Origin: Coprococcus sp.
GTDB lineage: Bacteria; Bacillota; Clostridia; Lachnospirales; Lachnospiraceae
Direction of reading: 5' to 3'
NCBI GenBank assembly: GCA_016297325.1
Contig: JAEDGW010000043.1
Span: 1-19,809, forward strand
DNA: 19,809 bases
The translations under genes were made by a program, and so were the position numbers. The stretch's first letter is position 1. Each line of letters opens with the position of its first letter. Shown here piece after piece: positions 14,481 to 19,809 of this stretch. Under the pieces are notes generated by a model. The model did no database searches and was not told where the DNA came from. It saw nothing but the letters and a program-made list of their open reading frames with translations.

Positions 14481-15845
14481 ATGATTAGCATAAATGAAGT
14501 AATCGAGACAAATAAGATGATCTCCGACATGAATCTTGACGTTCGTACCATAACCATGGGTATCAGCCTTCTGGATTGTGTGGGAAGCGATGTGGATGAC
14601 ACATGTACAAAGATATATAACAAGATAACAACATACGCAAAGGATCTTGTATCTACAGGACAGGAGATATCAAGAAGATATGGTATTCCTATAGTAAACA
14701 AGAGAGTCTCAGTCACACCTATAGCATTGGTCGGCGGTTCGGTGTGCAAGACTTCTTCAGATTTCGTAAAGATCGCCAAGACGCTTGACAAAGCTGCAGA
14801 CACTATCGGTGTCAACTTCATCGGCGGTTACTCAGCACTTGTAAACAAGGGAATGACTCCGGCAGATGAGCTTCTCATCCGTTCCATTCCAGAGGCACTC
14901 TCAACTACAGGAAAGGTCTGCAGCTCCATAAATGTCGGCTCAACCAAGACCGGTATCGATATGGATGCAGTAAAACTTCTCGGAGAGATGATAAAGGACA
15001 CTGCCGAGCTCACTAAGGAAGCCGATTCCATCGGATGTGCAAAGCTCGTAGTATTCTGCAATGCTCCGGATGACAATCCTTTCATGGCAGGCGCATTCCA
15101 CGGCGTGACCGAAGGTGACTGCGTCATCAACGTCGGTGTCAGTGGACCTGGCGTTGTAAAGAAGGCTCTTGAAAAGGTAAGAGGTGAGAACTTTGAGGTT
15201 CTCTGCGAGACTATAAAGAAGACAGCATTCAAGGTTACAAGAGTTGGTCAGCTCGTAGCCAAGGAGGCTTCCAAGATGCTTGGCGTTCCATTTGGTATCG
15301 TTGATCTTTCACTTGCACCAACTCCTGCAGTAGGAGACAGCGTAGGTGAGATCCTTGAGGAGATCGGACTTGAATATGCCGGAGCGCCTGGAACAACAGC
15401 CGCACTTGCTCTGCTCAACGATCAGGTAAAGAAAGGCGGCGTAATGGCTTCTTCATACGTAGGCGGTCTCTCAGGAGCATTTATACCTGTATCTGAGGAT
15501 CAGAGAATGATCGATGCCGTATCTGCCGGCGCACTCACTCTTGAAAAGCTCGAGGCCATGACATGTGTATGTTCTGTTGGTCTTGATATGATAGCTATAC
15601 CTGGTGACACTTCACCAGCAACCATCTCAGGTATCATAGCAGATGAGATGGCACTCGGTATGATCAACCAGAAGACAACCGCAGTAAGACTTATTCCTGT
15701 CATCGGCAAGGGCATTGGCGATCAGGCTGAGTTTGGTGGTCTTCTTGGATATGCACCTATCATGCCGGTAAACAAATTCGCATGTGATAAGTTCGTAAAC
15801 AGAGGCGGACGTATCCCTGCACCTATACACAGCTTTAAGAACTAA
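14481..15845 (+). CDS. UPF0210 (PFL_/DUF711) family protein
   Basis: 454 residues, matching the UPF0210 family, whose members are conserved but poorly characterised. Recognisable blocks include IRTITMGISL-like opening (DVRTITMGISLLDC), KRVSVTPIALVGG, DTIGVNFIGGYSALVNKGMT, VFCNAPDDNPFMAGAFHGVTEGDCVINVGVSGPGVV (spread across 200-240), and GDTSPATISGIIADEMALGM near the end. There is no signal peptide and the protein should be cytoplasmic. ATG 14481 is preferred over a TTG one codon upstream; AGAGGA (14470-14475) lies just before. The family nearly always occurs next to a UPF0237 ACT protein, as here, suggesting one functional unit, perhaps enzyme plus sensor. No catalytic mechanism can be read from the sequence. 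Confidence 0.92.
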   Translation: MISINEVIETNKMISDMNLDVRTITMGISLLDCVGSDVDDTCTKIYNKITTYAKDLVSTGQEISRRYGIPIVNKRVSVTPIALVGGSVCKTSSDFVKIAKTLDKAADTIGVNFIGGYSALVNKGMTPADELLIRSIPEALSTTGKVCSSINVGSTKTGIDMDAVKLLGEMIKDTAELTKEADSIGCAKLVVFCNAPDDNPFMAGAFHGVTEGDCVINVGVSGPGVVKKALEKVRGENFEVLCETIKKTAFKVTRVGQLVAKEASKMLGVPFGIVDLSLAPTPAVGDSVGEILEEIGLEYAGAPGTTAALALLNDQVKKGGVMASSYVGGLSGAFIPVSEDQRMIDAVSAGALTLEKLEAMTCVCSVGLDMIAIPGDTSPATISGIIADEMALGMINQKTTAVRLIPVIGKGIGDQAEFGGLLGYAPIMPVNKFACDKFVNRGGRIPAPIHSFKN

Positions 15846-15856
15846 GGATTTTATTT

Positions 15857-17725
15857 ATGAGAAAATTAGCTTTACCAGACGAGATACTTATGAAGGTTGA
15901 GAAACCTGCAAGATATATAGGCGGGGAATACAACAGTGTCATGAAAGACAAGGACACGATAGATGTCAGATTCTGTATGTGTTTCCCGGATGTATATGAG
16001 ATAGGAATGTCACATCTCGGAATACAGATACTTTATGACATGTTCAACCGAAGAGAGGACACTTGGTGCGAGAGAGTATATTCTCCGTGGCCAGATCTCG
16101 ATGCAGAGATGCGTAAGAACGGCATTCCTCTCTTTGCACTGGAGTCTCAGGATCCTATAAAGGATTTTGATTTTCTTGGGATCACTCTACAGTACGAGAT
16201 GTGCTACACGAACATCCTGCAGGTTCTTGACCTTGCCGGTATCCCGCTGCGTACAAGAGACAGGAAAAAGGGAGATACCCTTGTCATAGGCGGAGGCCCG
16301 TGCTCATACAACCCTGAACCGATTGCGGATTTCTTTGATATATTCTATATGGGCGAGGGAGAGATATCCTACGACGAGCTGCTTGAACTCTATAAAGAGT
16401 ACAAGCACTCTGATATGACAAGACAGGAGTTTCTCATAAAGGTGTCAAATATACCTGGTCTGTATGTGCCTGAGCTGTATGACGTCACATACAATGAGGA
16501 CGGAACCATAGCATCATTTGGCCCTATAGTGGAGGGCGTTCCGTCCACTGTGACCAAGACTGTTGTCATGGATCACAGCAAAGTCACGTATCCTGAAAAA
16601 CCTGTAGTTTCATTCATGAAACTCACACAGGACAGAGTTGTACTCGAGATCATGCGCGGCTGTATCAGAGGCTGCCGTTTCTGTCAGGCCGGAATGATAT
16701 ACAGACCTACAAGGCCAAAGGATGTGAATATACTCAAGGGCTACGCAGAGAAGATGCTTGCAAGCACAGGCCATGAAGAGATCACATTCAGCAGTCTTTC
16801 ATCCAGTGACTATCAGGATCTCCCTGTTCTCACTGACTGTCTTATCGAAAAGATGGACAATGAACATGTTAATATATCACTGCCTTCACTCCGTATAGAT
16901 GCATTTTCACTTGATGTGATGAGCAAGATACAGGATGTGAAGAAGAGCTCTCTGACATTTGCCCCGGAGGCTGGAACACAGAGGCTCAGAAACGTAATAA
17001 ATAAAGGTCTCACGAAAGAAGATATCATGAACGGTGCCCTGAAGGCATTCAAGGGTGGCTGGGACAAAGTTAAACTTTACTTCATGATGGGACTTCCCAC
17101 AGAGACTTATGATGATATAGCCGGTATCGCTGATCTTTCAGAGGAGATAACCGAACTTTTTTTTGCAAATATACCAAGGGAAGAGAGAAATGGCCGTGTC
17201 ATGGTGACTGCATCTGCATCATATTTCGTGCCAAAACCTTTCACCCCATTCCAGTGGGCACCGATGATACGCCCGGAGGAATTTGTCAAACGTGCATACT
17301 TCGTTAAGGACAGATTCCGCGCGGAGAAGAATCACAAGAGCCTCAAATTCCAGTATCATGAAGCCGATATCACTATCCTTGAGGGTCTGCTTGCCAGAGG
17401 TGACAGAAAGCTCTGTGACGTCATATACGATGTATATAGATCAGGACAGATATTTGATGCATGGACGGAATTCTTCAAAAAAGAAAACTGGGATAATGCC
17501 ATGGAAAAACATGGACTTGACATTGATTTCTATACCTACAGGGACAGGGATATAGATGAGATACTTCCATGGGATTTCATAGATATAGGAGTCACCAGAA
17601 GATTCCTCGAGCGTGAGTGGGAGAATGCCCAGAACGAGAAAGTTACTCCGAACTGCAGACAACAGTGTTCCGGATGTGGTGCGGCGAGATTTGGAGGAGG
17701 TGTATGCTTTGAAAATAAGAATTAA
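15857..17725 (+). CDS. Radical SAM protein, TIGR03960 type
   Basis: 622 residues. The N-terminal third (to about 220) resembles the B12-binding-like Rossmann region that precedes the radical SAM core in this superfamily (VRFCMCFPDVYEIGMSHLGIQ, LVIGGGPCSYNPEP). The 4Fe-4S cluster motif is C269-x3-C273-x2-C276 in RGCIRGCRFCQAG, followed by SLPSLRIDAF and LTFAPEAGTQRLR, typical of the TIM-barrel core. A second cysteine group near the end, C600-x3-C604-x2-C607 plus C617, may hold an auxiliary cluster. The substrate is unknown. The ribosome binding site is AAGGA (15844-15848). The gene overlaps the next one by 17 bases, and its last codons supply that gene's ribosome binding site. TIGR03960 and TIGR03936 proteins are neighbours, or fused, in many bacteria. 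Confidence 0.92.
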   Translation: MRKLALPDEILMKVEKPARYIGGEYNSVMKDKDTIDVRFCMCFPDVYEIGMSHLGIQILYDMFNRREDTWCERVYSPWPDLDAEMRKNGIPLFALESQDPIKDFDFLGITLQYEMCYTNILQVLDLAGIPLRTRDRKKGDTLVIGGGPCSYNPEPIADFFDIFYMGEGEISYDELLELYKEYKHSDMTRQEFLIKVSNIPGLYVPELYDVTYNEDGTIASFGPIVEGVPSTVTKTVVMDHSKVTYPEKPVVSFMKLTQDRVVLEIMRGCIRGCRFCQAGMIYRPTRPKDVNILKGYAEKMLASTGHEEITFSSLSSSDYQDLPVLTDCLIEKMDNEHVNISLPSLRIDAFSLDVMSKIQDVKKSSLTFAPEAGTQRLRNVINKGLTKEDIMNGALKAFKGGWDKVKLYFMMGLPTETYDDIAGIADLSEEITELFFANIPREERNGRVMVTASASYFVPKPFTPFQWAPMIRPEEFVKRAYFVKDRFRAEKNHKSLKFQYHEADITILEGLLARGDRKLCDVIYDVYRSGQIFDAWTEFFKKENWDNAMEKHGLDIDFYTYRDRDIDEILPWDFIDIGVTRRFLEREWENAQNEKVTPNCRQQCSGCGAARFGGGVCFENKN

Positions 17726-18407
17726 ATACTCCAAACTCGGAAACCTGAGATTTATCGGACACCTTGATGTCATGAGATATTTCCAGAAAGAGATCAGAAG
17801 AGCGGGACTTGATGTCTGTTATTCAAAGGGCTATTCTCCTCATCAGATCATATCATTTGCGGCACCGCTTGCCATGGGCATCACATCTGACGGCGAATAC
17901 TTTGACGGCGAGTTCGAATCAGTTACAACTTCAAAGGATATGATAACAGCATTAAATGCCGTGTCCGTGGACGAGATCAAAGTAACAGAGTGTGTACTGC
18001 TCCCGGATGATGCCAAAAATTCCATGTCAGTCGTATCCGCATCTGACTATGTCATCACATTTGAGGATAAGGCATCAGAAGAAGAGAAACAAAAACTGCT
18101 CGGATCTGTCCAGGGATTTATGGCACAGGATGAGATCGTTATACTTAAAAAGACTAAGAAGAGCGAACGCCAGGAGAATATAAAACCTGGAATAATGACA
18201 TGTGAAGTCAGAGATGACTCAATTTATATGCTTCTGTCAACTGGAAGTGAATACAATCTAAAACCAGAACTTGTAATGCAGGCACTCTATTCATATGCCA
18301 AAACCGACTATGACCAGTTCCACTATCATATACACCGCCTTGAGACATATATGGATTCACCAGCAGGAGACATTATGCCGCTATATAAAGCAGGATCGGT
18401 GTTCTGA
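17709..18407 (+). CDS. TIGR03936-type DUF2344 protein
   Basis: 232 residues, opening (M/L)KIRIKYSKLGNLRFIGHLDV and continuing with FQKEIRRAGLDVCYSKGYSPHQIISFAAPLAMGI, which is the conserved core of the DUF2344/TIGR03936 family. The function is unknown; members accompany or are fused to TIGR03960 radical SAM proteins. The chosen start is a TTG at 17709 because the strong sequence GGAGGAGG (17693-17700) lies 8 bases upstream and homology begins there. A GTG at 17700 overlaps that site and a far-upstream start at 17613 lies inside the previous gene in another frame. The 17-base overlap with the radical SAM gene implies translational coupling. No metal or catalytic motif is evident. Confidence 0.88.
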   Translation: MKIRIKYSKLGNLRFIGHLDVMRYFQKEIRRAGLDVCYSKGYSPHQIISFAAPLAMGITSDGEYFDGEFESVTTSKDMITALNAVSVDEIKVTECVLLPDDAKNSMSVVSASDYVITFEDKASEEEKQKLLGSVQGFMAQDEIVILKKTKKSERQENIKPGIMTCEVRDDSIYMLLSTGSEYNLKPELVMQALYSYAKTDYDQFHYHIHRLETYMDSPAGDIMPLYKAGSVF

Positions 18408-18449
18408 TATTTTGCGATCAGGCAGTATCAGCACGCCTTGGAGGTAAAG

Positions 18450-19619
18450 ATGAGAAAACTTGTTGTTACACAATATGAAGGCAAAATACTTCAGGCGACC
18501 ATTCTTGACGGAAAAGTCACTGATCTGAATCTGTCAGAAGACAGCACAGTTCTTGGCAATATATATGTCGGGAAAGTTGCCAATATCGTAGACAATATAA
18601 ACGCATGCTTTGTAGACTACGGTGACAGGCTTCCGTGTTACTACAGTCTGGATGACAACGACATCATATATGCTGACGGCAAAGAGCACAGCAAACTCAG
18701 GATCGGAGATGAGATCGTCGTACAGATCAGCAGAGATGCTGTAAAAACCAAGAATCCTGTCGGTTCATCAGAGCTCACTTTAAGAGGCGATTACTGTGTT
18801 GTCCATACTGGAAAGCAGATCGGTGTATCAAACAAGATAAGCAGCAGGAAACTAAAGGATGAGCTTAAGGAGACTGCCAGACAGACTCTTCCTGACGGGA
18901 TGGGATGCATCATCAGGACAAATGCAGCCGATTCAGAGCGGACCGATGTCCAGAAAGAACTCACAGAGCTCTCAGGTAGGCTTTCTCAGATCATTAAATC
19001 TGCAGTCACAAGGAAATGCTTTTCCTGTCTCTACAGAAATCCGCCTGAGTACATCGAAAACATCACATTTATGGGAAGCCAGAAGATCGATGAGCTTATA
19101 ACGGATGACGAAGATATATATAACTGCTTTATGGAATATGTCCAGAAGAAAAATCTTTCATCGATAAATGCAGTTTTGTACAGCGACAAAAACCTTCCAC
19201 TTGCAGCACTTTACAATCTCAGAAAAGAGGTCGAGGGCGCACTTAAGGAGAGGGTATGGCTCAGATCAGGAGCTTATCTCATAATACAGCAGACCGAAGC
19301 CATGGTCGTTGTGGACGTGAACACCGGAAAAGCAGTTTCTGGAAAAGACATATCCAGCCATATGCTTAAAGTGAATACAGAGGCAGCCATCGAGACATGC
19401 AGGCAGCTAAGACTCAGGAATCTGTCCGGTATCGTGATAATAGATTTCATAAACATGAAAAATCCTGATGATATCGTCAAGATCCGGGATATCCTTATCA
19501 GAGAGCTGGCGGACGATCCCGTACCGGCAAAGTATGTGGACACCACAAAACTGGGGCTTATAGAGCTTACAAGGAAAAAACTGAAACGCCCTCTGCATGA
19601 GATGCTGGCTGCACGATAA
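18450..19619 (+). CDS. rng: RNase E/G family ribonuclease (short form)
   Basis: 389 residues. An endoribonuclease of the RNase E/G family, acting on rRNA precursors and mRNA. The N-terminal part (about 35-120) holds an embedded S1 RNA-binding domain (GNIYVGKVANIVDNINACFVDYG). The catalytic magnesium ligands are D289 in VVVDVNTGK and D332 in VIIDFINM; their 43-residue spacing equals that of E. coli RNase E (D303 and D346). The protein ends at LTRKKLKRPLHEMLAAR, the point where family members normally continue into the zinc-link CPxC cysteines; these are missing. ATG 18450 is set by GGAGGT (18440-18445) with a short 4-base spacing; a TTG at 18438 is less likely. Gap to DUF2344 gene is 42 bases. 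L21 follows, as in many Firmicutes. Confidence 0.93.
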   Translation: MRKLVVTQYEGKILQATILDGKVTDLNLSEDSTVLGNIYVGKVANIVDNINACFVDYGDRLPCYYSLDDNDIIYADGKEHSKLRIGDEIVVQISRDAVKTKNPVGSSELTLRGDYCVVHTGKQIGVSNKISSRKLKDELKETARQTLPDGMGCIIRTNAADSERTDVQKELTELSGRLSQIIKSAVTRKCFSCLYRNPPEYIENITFMGSQKIDELITDDEDIYNCFMEYVQKKNLSSINAVLYSDKNLPLAALYNLRKEVEGALKERVWLRSGAYLIIQQTEAMVVVDVNTGKAVSGKDISSHMLKVNTEAAIETCRQLRLRNLSGIVIIDFINMKNPDDIVKIRDILIRELADDPVPAKYVDTTKLGLIELTRKKLKRPLHEMLAAR

Positions 19620-19646
19620 AAATATGCAAAATAAATTAAAAAATTG

Positions 19647-19675
19647 TTGACAAATATATATCATAATGATAGATT
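19647..19675 (+). promoter_or_regulatory. Promoter of the rplU (L21) operon
   Basis: A perfect -35 TTGACA (19647-19652) is followed after 17 bases by TAGATT (19670-19675), a 4-of-6 -10 box in an AT-rich region. Transcription should start near 19682, about 77 bases before the rplU ATG. No terminator is visible between the RNase gene and this promoter, so read-through into rplU is also likely. Confidence 0.65.
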
Positions 19676-19682
19676 ATATGAG

Positions 19683-19758
19683 TATGCCGCACAGTTAGGT
19701 ATAAGTGTGTCAATAGACACCACCAAAACTGGCGAGTTTGATTAAGGAGGTATTAACC
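19683..19758 (+). promoter_or_regulatory. Structured 5' leader of rplU, candidate L21 autoregulatory leader
   Basis: Two nested stems can be drawn: outer CAGTT (19692-19696) with AACTG (19727-19731), and inner GTGTC (19707-19711) with GACAC (19716-19720) closed by an AATA loop. The ribosome binding site AAGGAGG (19744-19750) follows. Leaders of L21 operons in Firmicutes are a known RNA class (L21 leader); I place this one by position and structure, not by a consensus match. It could be an ordinary untranslated region. Confidence 0.4.
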
Positions 19759-19809
19759 ATGTACGCAATTATAGCAACAGGCGGTAAGCAGTACAAGGTA
19801 GCTGAAGGA
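19759..19809 (+). CDS. rplU: 50S ribosomal protein L21, N-terminal end (partial)
   Basis: The first 17 codons read MYAIIATGGKQYKVAEG, the hallmark N-terminus of L21, a protein of the large ribosomal subunit that binds 23S rRNA. The rest lies beyond the window. A consensus AAGGAGG (19744-19750) is 8 bases before the ATG. The promoter at 19647 and a structured leader precede it. In Firmicutes rplU usually leads an operon with a ysxB-type cysteine protease gene and rpmA. Confidence 0.95.
   Translation, partial: MYAIIATGGKQYKVAEG

Noticed and set aside
14336..14821. Reverse-strand frame of 161 codons across the UPF0237-UPF0210 junction
   Set aside because: It overlaps two well-supported genes on the + strand and has no start signals of its own.
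17613..17708. N-terminal extension of the DUF2344 protein to 17613
   Set aside because: It would overlap the radical SAM gene by over 100 bases, has no ribosome binding site there, and family similarity begins at the TTG at 17709.

Overview
The window looks like the chromosome of a Gram-positive anaerobe of the Clostridia, most likely a Lachnospiraceae member. This rests on three things: the gene order (rpmF / plsX-rnc-smc-ftsY; radical SAM-DUF2344-RNase G-rplU), strong AGGAGG ribosome binding sites, and a secreted EF-hand/leucine-rich-repeat protein of a type common in gut Lachnospiraceae. All recognisable genes are on the + strand. By eye the housekeeping genes have moderate G+C, and positions 70-4300 are clearly more AT-rich; base composition was not computed.

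Region 1 (1-4331) is an accessory segment. The end of rpmF (L32) is followed by two hairpins. Next come a small antitoxin-like gene whose toxin partner stops after 16 codons, a gene-poor stretch ending in a good intrinsic terminator, a broken pair of reading frames (950-1541), and a large secreted leucine-rich-repeat protein gene interrupted by one apparent single-base frameshift (1605-4006) and closed by a strong terminator. In many bacteria rpmF and plsX are adjacent, so this roughly 4.2-kb segment separates two normally neighbouring genes. plsX now has its own consensus-like promoter, with a 16-bp direct repeat running up to the -35 box.

Region 2 (4332-10620) is a tight housekeeping cluster: plsX (phospholipid synthesis), rnc (RNase III), smc (chromosome condensation) and ftsY (SRP receptor). 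plsX and rnc overlap by one base, and only 3 bases separate rnc from smc. acpP, often found between plsX and rnc in Firmicutes, is absent here.

Region 3 (10661-15845) runs ilvA (threonine ammonia-lyase with an ACT domain), a short 2Fe-2S/ASKHA protein resembling reductive activators of corrinoid proteins, a WalJ-like metallo-beta-lactamase-fold hydrolase, and the ACT-domain UPF0237 protein followed by UPF0210. Gaps are short, so one or two transcripts are plausible. The functional logic linking these genes is not established.

Region 4 (15857-19809) holds the uncharacterised radical SAM protein (TIGR03960 type), an overlapping DUF2344 protein (TIGR03936 type) with a TTG start, a short RNase E/G-family protein without the C-terminal zinc-link cysteines, and then a new promoter, a structured leader and the first 17 codons of rplU (L21).

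I see no CRISPR array, tRNA, rRNA or intact insertion sequence. The best leads for undescribed biology are the radical SAM/DUF2344/RNase G module next to the L21 operon, the orphan compact corrinoid-activator-like protein, and the decaying island between rpmF and plsX.
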